From positions 1 through 64,000 of the forward strand of contig NZ_JAABOP010000002.1 of the NCBI RefSeq assembly GCF_010671595.1: a stretch of DNA of 64,000 nucleotides, given 5' to 3'. The stretch's first letter is position 1, and each line of letters starts with the position of its first letter. Made by a program: the position numbers and the translations under genes. This stretch comes from Muriicola jejuensis (GTDB lineage Bacteria; Bacteroidota; Bacteroidia; Flavobacteriales; Flavobacteriaceae). The notes under the pieces were generated by a model that made no database searches, was not told the origin of the DNA, and saw only the letters and a program-made list of their open reading frames with translations. Shown here one piece after another: positions 51,587 to 60,435 of this stretch.

Positions 51587-52942
51587 ATGCGGATTCATTT
51601 TATTGCCATTGGCGGGAGTGCGATGCACAACCTGGCTCTGGCCTTGCACGATAAAGGGTACGAGATCACAGGGAGCGATGACATCATCTACGAACCCTCT
51701 AAAAGTCGGCTAAAGGCACAAGGCCTTTTGCCGCCATCCTTTGGATGGTACCCTGATAAGATTGTAAGTGATTTAGACGCCGTCATCCTTGGGATGCATG
51801 CCAGGGAAGACAATCCGGAATTACTCAGGGCCAGGAAGCTAGGCTTAACCATCTATTCCTATCCCGAATTTCTATATGAACAGTCGAAGAACAAGACCCG
51901 TGTGGTCATAGGGGGTAGCCATGGAAAGACCACCATCACTTCTATGATCCTGCATGTGCTGAAATATCACAACAGGGAAGTGGATTTTATGGTAGGGGCC
52001 CAGTTGGAGGGCTTTGACCGTATGGTGCACCTTACCGAGGAGAACGATTTTATCGTTCTGGAAGGAGATGAATACCTCTCTTCTCCTATAGACAGGCGAC
52101 CCAAGTTCCACCTGTATCAGCCTAACATCGCCCTCCTGAGTGGCATCGCCTGGGATCACATGAATGTCTTTCCCACTTTTGAGAACTACCTGTCGCAGTT
52201 TCAAATCTTTGTCGATGGGATCGTTCAGGGTGGCAGTATCACGTATAACGAAGAGGATGAGGCTGTGGTTCAAATCATTGAAAACACCCAGAATCAGATC
52301 CGGAAATTTCCCTATCAAACCCCTGCCTACCACATTGAGGCAGGTCAGACCTTCCTCGAGACCGAAGAAGGCCCTTTGCCGGTCCATGTTTTTGGCCGTC
52401 ACAACCTCAGCAACCTGGCCGGGGCCAAGTGGATCTGTCAGCAAATGGGGATCGATGAGGATGATTTCTATCAGGCTATATCTTCTTTTACAGGGGCTTC
52501 CAAGAGGCTTGAAAAAATAGGGGAGACGGAAACCTCAGTGGTCTATAAGGATTTTGCCCATTCGCCAAGCAAGGTGGCGGCTACCACCCATGCCTCGAGG
52601 GAACAGTTCCCGGATAAAACCCTGGTTGCCTGTATGGAGTTGCATACCTATAGCAGCCTCAACGAGACCTTCCTGTCTCATTACAGAGGAGCCCTCGATG
52701 CAGCAGACGTGGCCGGGGTCTTTTATTCTCCCGAGTCCGTGGCCATCAAGAAGCTATCCCCTTTGTCCGAATCTCAGATCCGAGATGCTTTCCGAAATGA
52801 TAAGCTTAAGATTTTTACCGATCCCGATCAGTTCAAGCATTTTTTATACGGACTGGACAAAGAGAATAGCGTTTATCTGTTTATGAGTTCGGGGAATTAC
52901 GGCGGACTCGACCTTCCTGCTTTTTTAAAGCATCTGGGTTAA
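51587..52942 (+). CDS. mpl: UDP-N-acetylmuramate:L-Ala-gamma-D-Glu-meso-DAP ligase
   Basis: 451 residues of the Mur ligase family. Mpl reattaches the recycled tripeptide to UDP-MurNAc in peptidoglycan recycling. The N-terminal Rossmann part starts MRIHFIAIGGSAMHNLA, the P-loop is GGSHGKTTITS, then EGDEYLSSP, SGIAWDHMNVFP and the C-terminal FAHSPSKVAAT. MurC is the other possibility, but the sequence GSAMHNLA and the length fit Mpl better. Single gene with its own strong promoter. Confidence 0.92.
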   Translation: MRIHFIAIGGSAMHNLALALHDKGYEITGSDDIIYEPSKSRLKAQGLLPPSFGWYPDKIVSDLDAVILGMHAREDNPELLRARKLGLTIYSYPEFLYEQSKNKTRVVIGGSHGKTTITSMILHVLKYHNREVDFMVGAQLEGFDRMVHLTEENDFIVLEGDEYLSSPIDRRPKFHLYQPNIALLSGIAWDHMNVFPTFENYLSQFQIFVDGIVQGGSITYNEEDEAVVQIIENTQNQIRKFPYQTPAYHIEAGQTFLETEEGPLPVHVFGRHNLSNLAGAKWICQQMGIDEDDFYQAISSFTGASKRLEKIGETETSVVYKDFAHSPSKVAATTHASREQFPDKTLVACMELHTYSSLNETFLSHYRGALDAADVAGVFYSPESVAIKKLSPLSESQIRDAFRNDKLKIFTDPDQFKHFLYGLDKENSVYLFMSSGNYGGLDLPAFLKHLG

Positions 52943-52967
52943 AGGTAGAACGATCCCAATTGGGATA

Positions 52968-53411
52968 TCATACGCCGAACTGCTTTAAGTGGTGATCCAG
53001 GTGCTTGTAGTTCATTTGCCCCCATTGATCATGGGTGAGTTTTCCAAAGAGTGGATGCGGGTTCCAGGATTCCCGGTCTTTCAGGTCGTGGAATTGAGCG
53101 ATCAGGTCCAGCAACTTATACCTTTCCACGGTAAAGTCCTTCTTTTCGGTCGCTCTGGCGAAAGGAGAAGTCGGCAGATTTTTGCGCCAGGGGGAATCAT
53201 TGTAAAGTGATTTCTTGAAGAACAACCGGATCAGTAGATTGCCTTTTTTCTTCGTGGGTTTGTTCTTTATGGCCAGTTTGAGGGGTACCTGGCAATGCCA
53301 GACCATTTGTCCGACAGTCATTTTACCCCATAGGCCCTTCCTATCGGAATTCAACTCCCCGACCCTCCTCTGGATCTCCTGAAAGGCTTCTTCTTCAAAT
53401 AAAGATTTCAT
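52968..53411 (-). CDS. DUF1569 (DinB-like) protein
   Basis: 147 residues, probably a four-helix bundle. The DinB/DUF1569 features MTVGQMVWHCQVPLKLAI (metal-binding His), LIAQFHDL, and the C-terminal HPLFGKLTHDQWGQM and YKHLDHHLKQFGV provide three His positions for a metal. Function unknown. It faces mpl convergently with a 25-bp gap and is divergent from radC. Confidence 0.88.
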   Translation of the reverse strand: MKSLFEEEAFQEIQRRVGELNSDRKGLWGKMTVGQMVWHCQVPLKLAIKNKPTKKKGNLLIRLFFKKSLYNDSPWRKNLPTSPFARATEKKDFTVERYKLLDLIAQFHDLKDRESWNPHPLFGKLTHDQWGQMNYKHLDHHLKQFGV

Positions 53412-53472
53412 GGCCGCTTTTTAATTGCAGTGCAAAACGTACTTTAACAATATTAGTTGTTTATATTTAACC

Positions 53473-54171
53473 ATGGAAAAAAACCCAGTGTCTTTCTCCA
53501 TAAAAACCTGGGCTGATGACGATAAACCCAGAAGAAAATTAATGGTAAAAGGTAGGACCGGTCTTTCCGATGCCGAACTTCTGGCCATTCTGATAGGTTC
53601 CGGCAGCAGGGAGGATACAGCCCTGAGCCTGGCCCGAAAAATACTAAAAAATTCCGATGACAGCCTGACGCTCCTCGGGAAGATGTCTGTAGCAAAACTG
53701 ATGAAGTTCAAGGGAATAGGGGAAGCAAAAGCAGTTACCATCGCGGCTGCCATGGAGATCGGCCGAAGGAGACGGGAAGAAACGGTCACAGAACTCAGGT
53801 GTATTAAGGGAAGCGCAGATGCCTTCGCGGTACTGGAACCAGTTCTATCCGAACTTCAGCACGAAGAATTCTGGATATTGTATCTCAACAATGCCAACAA
53901 AGTCATACACAAGTCGCAGTTGAGCAAGGGAGGTATCACGGGGACCCTGGTGGATGTTCGGCTCGTGCTAAAGGAAGCGCTCGAATTGGGAGCGGTTGGG
54001 ATCATCCTCGCGCACAATCATCCTTCAGGGGCATTAAAGCCAAGCGAAGCCGACAAGGCGATCACAAAAAAGTTGAAGAAAGCTGCGGAAATGCTGGATA
54101 TCAAGGTTCTGGATCACCTGATCGTCACGGAAAAGTCCTTTTTTAGTTTTGCTGACCAACACCTCATCTGA
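53473..54171 (+). CDS. radC: RadC family JAMM-domain protein
   Basis: 232 residues from the ATG at 53473. An N-terminal helix-hairpin-helix-like region (LSDAELLAILIGSGS, LMKFKGIGEAKA) is followed by the JAMM metalloprotease-like domain with the EF motif Glu and HNHPSGALKPSEAD (two His and an Asp for zinc). Despite the name, a direct role in repair is not established. The next gene starts 2 bp after the stop. Confidence 0.95.
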   Translation: MEKNPVSFSIKTWADDDKPRRKLMVKGRTGLSDAELLAILIGSGSREDTALSLARKILKNSDDSLTLLGKMSVAKLMKFKGIGEAKAVTIAAAMEIGRRRREETVTELRCIKGSADAFAVLEPVLSELQHEEFWILYLNNANKVIHKSQLSKGGITGTLVDVRLVLKEALELGAVGIILAHNHPSGALKPSEADKAITKKLKKAAEMLDIKVLDHLIVTEKSFFSFADQHLI

Positions 54172-54172
54172 A

Positions 54173-55468
54173 ATGCTGTTGATCTACACACATAAGATTA
54201 CTCCCAGATTCAGCTACATCATGAAGCAGATCTTCAGCCGTATGCTGCAGATCGAGGTGGGATTCACTACCCGTGTGGAGGACTTCATCAAGCATTCGGG
54301 ACCCAAGATCACCTACACCAAACAACCCTTACAGAACGAATTCTTTATCAGGAGCCATACCCTCTTATTCGAACAGGGCATCAGGAATATGAACCTGGCC
54401 GTAGGGAAGTGGGATGATCTTCCCTGTTTCTTTCCAGCCGGGGAACGCAGTAATTTACCCTTTGACATCTTTGCAGCCAGTTTCTATCTCCTTTCGCGTT
54501 ATGAGGAATATTTCCCTCATGTAAAAGACCTCGTGGGGCGTTTCCCCCTGAAGGAAAGCCTGGCTTATGAACACGATTTTCTAAAGAGACCGGTGGTAGA
54601 TCTCTGGGCGAGGAAAATGCTGGAACTGCTCAAGGAGCGATTTCCGGCCCTTGAGGTAAGGCCCAAACTGGTGCGGCATACCTCGGTGATCGACGTTCCC
54701 ATTTCCCATAGTTATGCGCACAGGGGACTGTTGCGGGGTGGGATAGGGATGTTGCTGGATCTTTTCTCTCTCAGGTTCCGCAGGATTTCCCAGCGCATGG
54801 CGGTCATGTTAAAGGCGAAGCCTGATCCGTATGACAATTTCAAAGAGCTTGTCGGGATCCATGCAAAGTACGATCTGCCAGCTATTTTCTTTTTCCAGTT
54901 CGCACAGTATTCGAGATACGACAAGAACATATCCACGGAGAACAATGCGTTCAGGCACCTCATTAAATCAGTGGCAGATTACGATACGGTGGCCCTTGCC
55001 GCCTCATACAGTTCATTTGCCAATACGGATCTGCTGAAGGAAGAAAAAGAGAACCTTGCCAACGTGATCAACAGGCCGGTGAATTACGTGAGACTTCGCT
55101 ATAACCGCGTAGATGTTCCGGAAACATACAGGAATCTGGTTTCGGCTGAATTTACCGATGATTACTCAATGGGATACACACATGAGATGGGTTTCAAGGC
55201 AGGGACCTGCACCTCCTTTTATTTTTACGACATTCCCCAGGAGGTACAACAACCTATCAAGATACATCCTTTTGCCGTCCATGATTACGCTCTGCTGAAA
55301 TTCGCGTCCGAAGAGGAGATCTTCGTGGAACTCGACCGGCTCTACAAGGAGGTCAGGGATGTTGGTGGTCATTTTATCACCGTGTTTACCAATGAATTGC
55401 TGGGTTCTGAAGGGAAGGTAAACTGGTTACAATTGTATGCTAAAATGATCGGCAGGTATTATGTTTAG
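54173..55468 (+). CDS. NodB/polysaccharide deacetylase-like protein, probably inactive
   Basis: 431 residues. The N-terminal half (about 1-165) resembles the domain that precedes deacetylases in flavobacteria (MLLIYTHKITPRFSYIMK, FDIFAASFYLLSRYEEY). The rest looks like a NodB deacetylase barrel by its order of strands and the late block RNLVSAEFTDDYSMGYTHEMGF with IHPFAVHDYALL. But the metal site is not there: the usual first motif with D-x-D near the start of the barrel reads SVIDVPISHSY, and the HPSY-like motif reads AASYSS, with no His. It may be a structural or binding relative. No signal peptide seen. Overlaps yjjG by 8 bp. Confidence 0.75.
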   Translation: MLLIYTHKITPRFSYIMKQIFSRMLQIEVGFTTRVEDFIKHSGPKITYTKQPLQNEFFIRSHTLLFEQGIRNMNLAVGKWDDLPCFFPAGERSNLPFDIFAASFYLLSRYEEYFPHVKDLVGRFPLKESLAYEHDFLKRPVVDLWARKMLELLKERFPALEVRPKLVRHTSVIDVPISHSYAHRGLLRGGIGMLLDLFSLRFRRISQRMAVMLKAKPDPYDNFKELVGIHAKYDLPAIFFFQFAQYSRYDKNISTENNAFRHLIKSVADYDTVALAASYSSFANTDLLKEEKENLANVINRPVNYVRLRYNRVDVPETYRNLVSAEFTDDYSMGYTHEMGFKAGTCTSFYFYDIPQEVQQPIKIHPFAVHDYALLKFASEEEIFVELDRLYKEVRDVGGHFITVFTNELLGSEGKVNWLQLYAKMIGRYYV

Positions 55469-56150
55469 GAATGTTGTGACCGACGTATTTTTTGATCTGG
55501 ATCATACCCTCTGGGATTTTGAGAGGAATTCGGCCCTTACCTTTCAAAAAATTTTCATCGATTACGGGATAGACCTTGACCTCAACCTTTTTTTGGCAGA
55601 ATATGTCCCTGCCAACCTCGCTTACTGGAAACTGTTCAGGGAAGGGAAGATAGGAAAGGAGGACCTGCGTTACCAAAGACTGAGAACGGTCTTTGATGCG
55701 GTCCGGTACAGGGTGGAGGATGACATGATCCACAGCCTGGCGAATGCCTACATTGAGCATCTTTCGTCTCATGACCACCTGGTTCCCAATACCAGGGAAA
55801 TCCTCGAGTATTTAAAACCCAAATACCGGCTTCACATCATCACCAATGGTTTTGAAGAGGTACAGGCAAAAAAGATGAGAAATTCCGGGATCGATTCCTT
55901 TTTTGACCAGGTGATCAATTCAGAGATGGCCGGGGTAAAAAAACCCCATCCCGCGATCTTCCGGCTGGCCCTTGAAAGAACCCGGGCCCTGCCCCAGCAT
56001 GCGATCATGGTGGGAGACAATCTGGAAGCGGATATCCTGGGGGCCAGGACGGCAGGGATACACACTATCCATCTCAATGTACACAAGGAGCCCCCTCATG
56101 AACACGGGGTGATCATTCACGATCTGCGTGAAATAAAATTGTATTTATAA
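55461..56150 (+). CDS. yjjG: Noncanonical pyrimidine nucleotidase, YjjG family (HAD)
   Basis: 229 residues. HAD motif I is FFDLDHTLWDFERNS (nucleophile and acid Asp), motif II ITNGFEE, motif III KKPHPAIF, motif IV MVGDNLEADILGA. YjjG hydrolyses nucleoside monophosphates such as dUMP and damaged or analogue pyrimidine nucleotides as a house-cleaning step. The ATG overlaps the end of the previous gene by 8 bp, suggesting coupling. Confidence 0.93.
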   Translation: MFRNVVTDVFFDLDHTLWDFERNSALTFQKIFIDYGIDLDLNLFLAEYVPANLAYWKLFREGKIGKEDLRYQRLRTVFDAVRYRVEDDMIHSLANAYIEHLSSHDHLVPNTREILEYLKPKYRLHIITNGFEEVQAKKMRNSGIDSFFDQVINSEMAGVKKPHPAIFRLALERTRALPQHAIMVGDNLEADILGARTAGIHTIHLNVHKEPPHEHGVIIHDLREIKLYL

Positions 56151-56216
56151 AGTTATATAGGGTATTGGGGAAGGAGTTACCTTCTTGTCACTGAGGATCA
56201 TCAAGTGAAGCTAGGG

Positions 56217-56759
56217 ATGAAGAAATTTCATTACGGGTTGTTTTTTATCTGTCTGGCTGTTGCCTCTTGCGTAGAGCAACAGAATTTCGACCAATTTGAC
56301 GATCTGGAGATCATCCCCACGGTGGAGGCCAGTATCCTTTACGTGGAAAGCCCCGAAAGTGTCATCAACGATGCCTCGGGCGCTGTATGGTATATTCAGA
56401 CCTTTAACTTCGATGCCTTTAACGAACAGTTCTTTGCCGACAATGTCCTGGACGGGGTCATCACCTATGAACTCGAGAACACCACCAGCAAACCGCTGGA
56501 GATCCTCTTTGAATATCTGGATGATGGGGGTAATATACTCGATTCGGAGTTTTTCTCTCTCGATCCTGCCCCAACAGCCGTGCTGAGAAGGGAAACTGCC
56601 TACGGAACGCCCACAGGCCGCAACCTGGATATCATCAGAAATACCTCCGGGGTAAGGGTGAATGCCAGTAATTTAGGAGATACCACAAGTATTTCCATCC
56701 TTCCGGATCCCATGGTCATCTTCAGGTCCAGCGGTAAATTCAGACTCCGGTTAAAATGA
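56217..56759 (+). CDS. Hypothetical lipoprotein, partner of a DUF5723 protein
   Basis: 180 residues from MKKFHYGLFFICLAVASC (Cys18 lipobox), probably anchored in the outer membrane. The remainder is all beta-strand-like (ILYVESPESVINDASG, GVITYELENTTSKPLEIL, PDPMVIFRSSGKFRLRL). A GTG 12 bp upstream is a less likely start. Family not recognised. It overlaps the following DUF5723 gene by 4 bp (ATGA), so the two products probably work together at the cell surface. Confidence 0.85.
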   Translation: MKKFHYGLFFICLAVASCVEQQNFDQFDDLEIIPTVEASILYVESPESVINDASGAVWYIQTFNFDAFNEQFFADNVLDGVITYELENTTSKPLEILFEYLDDGGNILDSEFFSLDPAPTAVLRRETAYGTPTGRNLDIIRNTSGVRVNASNLGDTTSISILPDPMVIFRSSGKFRLRLK

Positions 56760-58201
56760 AACTATGGAAGCCCTTATTGACCGTCATCTTCCTCGGAAGC
56801 GGCTTCCTCTATGCCCAGAACAGAGAATTGTTATATGATTGCACGGAGATTCCACAGGCTCTGCTCCTGAATCCCGGGATGGAGACTTCCTTTACCTGGT
56901 ATGCCGGAATCCCTCTGGCATCCGGGATTTACGCACAGGCCGGAAGCAGTGGGATAACGGTGAATGATCTCTTTGCGAATGACGGGGTCGATTTTAACCA
57001 GAAAGTTCGCACAAGGGCTCTGAACGGGATGACCAAAAGGGATGAATTTGGGGCAACTGTCCAGATCGACATTTTTAACGGGGGTTTCAGAAGCCGGAGC
57101 AACCCGGAGCTTTTCTATTCTTTTGGGGTTTATTTTGAGACGAATACTATCCTGTATTGGCCGGAGGACCTCGCTTACCTCGCCTTCGAAGGCAATGCCG
57201 ATCAGTTGGGAAGACGTTTCGACCTGGGTCACCTGAAAACCAGGGGCGAGGGTTTGACGGTTTTTCATTTCGGGATCAATAAGGTGATAGACCGTAACCT
57301 TACGGTCGGTGCCAGGGTCAAAGTGTACTCCGGGATCTATGATTTCCACTCCTCTACGAACTCCGGATATTTCCTGACCGAAGAAGGGCAAAATAACCTC
57401 CTGTCCAATACCCTTGTTGCAGATATGCAATTGAGGACCTCCGGGATCGAAGGGATAAGGGCGATCCTGGATGATGAGGCCAGTGGTACTGTAGGGGGGG
57501 TGCTCACCAAAAGGGCTTTACTGGGAGGAGACCTGGGCCTGGGTGTAGACCTCGGTTTTACCTATCATCTCGATCCTCAAACCGTAATCACTGGCAGCCT
57601 GCTGGATCTGGGTTTTGTGTACCATTCCGGGGATGTAAAAGGATATTCCCTTCAGGGGCGCGCTACTACGGAAGGCGTTGAGGCCATTCTTCCCGATGCC
57701 TTTGATGATGCCAACTCGGATTTTTGGCAGGACCTGGTCGACGAGATTGAAGCCCAACTGCCTTTTGAGGATAACAATACCAGTTACTTGACATTCAGGC
57801 CCACCCAATTGTACGGTTCTATCCGATATAATTTCGGGGAACCCGTCAATGAGGATATGGACTGCGACTGCGACATTGGCGTCACGGATGCCGATGTTCG
57901 TACCCCATTCAGGAATGCCACTGGTCTGCAGCTCCATGCCGTGAACAGGCCCCGTGGGCCACAAGCGGCCCTTACGGCCTTTTACCTAAGGAGGTTTGGG
58001 AACTTCCTCAGTTTGAAGGGCACGTATACCGTAGATAAATTCTCCATGTCGAACCTGGGTCTGGGGATGAACCTCCAGGCCGGGCCTGTCAACTTCTACG
58101 TGCTCGCCAATAACCTCCTTGGATACAGGAATCTGGCAGACAGTCGTTATGCGTCTTTCCAGATAGGATTAAATATCCTATCTTGGGGAGCCAACAGATA
58201 G
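56756..58201 (+). CDS. DUF5723 family outer-membrane protein
   Basis: 481 residues with signal peptide ending LYAQ. The mature protein is rich in Gly, aromatic and alternating hydrophobic residues like an outer-membrane barrel of the DUF5723 type common in Bacteroidota (LLNPGMETSFTWYAGIP, FGVYFETNTILYWPEDLAY, LGLGMNLQAGPVNFYVLANN). A Cys/Asp-rich loop (MDCDCDIGVTDADV) looks surface-exposed and possibly metal-binding. Function unknown. Second gene of a three-gene surface operon (the third follows after 9 bp). Confidence 0.87.
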   Translation: MKLWKPLLTVIFLGSGFLYAQNRELLYDCTEIPQALLLNPGMETSFTWYAGIPLASGIYAQAGSSGITVNDLFANDGVDFNQKVRTRALNGMTKRDEFGATVQIDIFNGGFRSRSNPELFYSFGVYFETNTILYWPEDLAYLAFEGNADQLGRRFDLGHLKTRGEGLTVFHFGINKVIDRNLTVGARVKVYSGIYDFHSSTNSGYFLTEEGQNNLLSNTLVADMQLRTSGIEGIRAILDDEASGTVGGVLTKRALLGGDLGLGVDLGFTYHLDPQTVITGSLLDLGFVYHSGDVKGYSLQGRATTEGVEAILPDAFDDANSDFWQDLVDEIEAQLPFEDNNTSYLTFRPTQLYGSIRYNFGEPVNEDMDCDCDIGVTDADVRTPFRNATGLQLHAVNRPRGPQAALTAFYLRRFGNFLSLKGTYTVDKFSMSNLGLGMNLQAGPVNFYVLANNLLGYRNLADSRYASFQIGLNILSWGANR

Positions 58202-58210
58202 GCTTTTAAC

Positions 58211-59086
58211 ATGAAAAATTTAGGCTTTGTATTCACGCTCCTGCTGGGGCTGTCCGTATCGGCCCAATCCGTGCTGAATACCTACCAATACGTCATCGTT
58301 CCCACAAAATTTGATGGTTTTAGAAGCGAAAACCAGTATCAGACCAGTACGCTGGTCAAGTTCTATCTCACGAATAAGGGAATGAATGCTTTTTATGACA
58401 ATGCTCCTCCCGCGGATCTGAATACAAATCGTTGTAAAGCCATTTACGCGGCCCTGGATGATCAGTCCACCACCTTTACGACCAAGGTGGCCGTCGTTTT
58501 CAGGGATTGTGATGGAGAGGAACAATACAGGACGAAGACAGGGATCAGCAAGGTCAAGCAATATGAAGAAGCATACCGGGAGGCCCTGCAAGAGGCTTTT
58601 ACATCCCTGAAAGGATATCAGTATACCTTTCGGGCAGCCGATGCTACTACGCCGGTCGTCCTCAATTTTGGTGGGGATGTAAAGAAATTGCCTTCCGCTC
58701 AGGACCCTGCAAGGGTCCCCGAACAAAAACCACAAGCGAAGACGGAGGAAGTCCGGGAGTCACGGGACAAGGAAGCGAGCCCGGTAATGCCTATGCCCGG
58801 GGAAAATATGGAAGCGATCACGCTGGCAGATGCCGTAGCCCTGAATGGGGAGGAAGAAGCGGTCACCCCGATATCTCTTTATGCCCAAAAGACAGAGACG
58901 GGATACCAGCTCGTAGATACGGTGCCGAGTATCCGCTTTTATTTATGGGAGACCTCCATGCCCGATGTTTTCCTGGCCGAAAGGAAAGGGCAGTACGGGA
59001 TACTGTATCTCAAAGACGGTAAGTGGATCTATGAGTTCTACCAGGGTTCAGACCGTATGCAGGAAGAATTACAGATCAAATTCTAG
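58211..59086 (+). CDS. Secreted hypothetical protein with disordered middle
   Basis: 291 residues; signal peptide to SVSAQ, then an alpha/beta-like domain (about 20-155) containing two Cys (RCKAIYAAL, FRDCDGEEQY), a Pro/Glu/Lys-rich unstructured linker (about 160-210), and a C-terminal beta-rich region (FYLWETSMPDVFLAE, GILYLKDGKWIYEFY). No recognised family. It follows the DUF5723 gene by 9 bp. Its TAG stop forms CTAG with the stop of convergent rarA. Confidence 0.82.
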   Translation: MKNLGFVFTLLLGLSVSAQSVLNTYQYVIVPTKFDGFRSENQYQTSTLVKFYLTNKGMNAFYDNAPPADLNTNRCKAIYAALDDQSTTFTTKVAVVFRDCDGEEQYRTKTGISKVKQYEEAYREALQEAFTSLKGYQYTFRAADATTPVVLNFGGDVKKLPSAQDPARVPEQKPQAKTEEVRESRDKEASPVMPMPGENMEAITLADAVALNGEEEAVTPISLYAQKTETGYQLVDTVPSIRFYLWETSMPDVFLAERKGQYGILYLKDGKWIYEFYQGSDRMQEELQIKF

Positions 59087-60360
59087 TATTCGTATTTACC
59101 CTTCCACCTGCGGGTCAGAAAATCTTTGATACTGTTCTCCCGCGAATTGTCGCCTGGAGAATAAAAAACAGTACCCTTGAGGGAATCGGGGAGGAACTCC
59201 GCATCGATAAAATTGTTCTGGTAATCGTGGGCGTATTTGTAGTCCTTTCCGTATCCCAGGTCTTTCATGAGTTTGGTCGGGGCATTTCTCAAATCTAAAG
59301 GCACCGGAAGGTCACCGTGTTCCTTTACCGCCGCCTGGGCGTCGCCAATGGCCATATAACTCGAATTGCTCTTGGGGCTCGTCGCGAGGTAAATGGCACA
59401 TTCGCTGAGCAGGATCCTGGCTTCGGGATATCCGATGGTCGTCACGGCCTGAAAAGTGCTGTTGGCGATCACCAGGGCTGTTGGGTTTGCCAGGCCTATA
59501 TCCTCTGACGCGAGGATGAGCAGGCGCCTGGCAATAAATTTTACGTCTTCCCCTCCCTCGATCATCCTGGCAAGCCAGTAGACAGCCCCCTGGGGGTCGC
59601 TTCCCCTGATAGACTTGATAAAGGCGGAAATGATATCGTAGTGCTGCTCGCCAGTCTTGTCGTAGAGTACGGTGTTCTTCTGCACTTTCGACAGAACCAG
59701 TTCATCGGTGATCACGATGGTATCTGCTGGCTCTGAGGTTACCAGTAGTTCAAAGATGTTCAGCAATTTTCGGGCATCCCCCCCTGAAAGGCGGAGCAGT
59801 GCTTCCGTTTCCTTCAGGTCTATGGTCTTTTCCCTGAGGATGTGGTCTTCTTCCAGGGCCCTTTTTAACAGCATCTCCAGGTCTTCCTTCCCAAACGGAT
59901 TGAGGATGTAGACCTGGCAACGAGAAAGCAGGGCCGGGATGACCTCAAAGCTGGGGTTTTCTGTGGTTGCACCGATCAGGGTGATCCAGCCTTTTTCCAC
60001 GGCGCCCAGAAGAGAATCCTGCTGGGCCTTGCTGAACCTGTGGATCTCGTCTATAAACAGGATGGGATTGCGAGTCGTGAACAGATTGCCCCCTGCCTTG
60101 GCCTTTTCGATCACCTCCCGAACGTCTTTTACCCCGCTGCTTATGGCGCTCAGGGTATAGAAAGGCCTTTTGCTTTCCTGTGCGATGATCTGTGCCAGAG
60201 TGGTTTTTCCGGTACCCGGGGGGCCCCATAAGATAAGGGAAGGTATGGTACCCCTGCGGATCTGATGGGTTAAGGAACCCTCCTTCCCGACCAGGTGGTG
60301 CTGACTGATATAATCTTCCAGGGTCTTCGGCCTGACCCGCTCTGCGAGAGGTTCATTCAT
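59083..60360 (-). CDS. rarA: Replication-associated recombination protein A (RarA/MgsA)
   Basis: 425 residues, the normal length of this AAA+ ATPase. RarA acts at stalled replication forks and with SSB. Seen are the RarA start ([20 protein letters not shown]), Walker [12 protein letters not shown], Walker [16 protein letters not shown], sensor 1 [11 protein letters not shown] and the C-terminal tetramerisation domain ([10 protein letters not shown]). An upstream extension to 60651 in the same frame crosses the divergent rhomboid gene and is rejected. Confidence 0.96.
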   Translation of the reverse strand: MNEPLAERVRPKTLEDYISQHHLVGKEGSLTHQIRRGTIPSLILWGPPGTGKTTLAQIIAQESKRPFYTLSAISSGVKDVREVIEKAKAGGNLFTTRNPILFIDEIHRFSKAQQDSLLGAVEKGWITLIGATTENPSFEVIPALLSRCQVYILNPFGKEDLEMLLKRALEEDHILREKTIDLKETEALLRLSGGDARKLLNIFELLVTSEPADTIVITDELVLSKVQKNTVLYDKTGEQHYDIISAFIKSIRGSDPQGAVYWLARMIEGGEDVKFIARRLLILASEDIGLANPTALVIANSTFQAVTTIGYPEARILLSECAIYLATSPKSNSSYMAIGDAQAAVKEHGDLPVPLDLRNAPTKLMKDLGYGKDYKYAHDYQNNFIDAEFLPDSLKGTVFYSPGDNSRENSIKDFLTRRWKGKYEY

Positions 60361-60420
60361 AGCGTTAAAAGTACATTTTTTCTCCGGAAGGACCGGTGAG
60401 GGGAATTCGGAAAATGGCCC

Positions 60421-60428
60421 TAAATTTG
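60421..60428 (+). promoter_or_regulatory. -7 promoter element of the rhomboid gene
   Basis: TAAATTTG, exact fit to TAnnTTTG, ending 7 bp before the ATG at 60436: a leaderless or nearly leaderless transcript. Confidence 0.45.
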
Positions 60429-60435
60429 CATAGAG

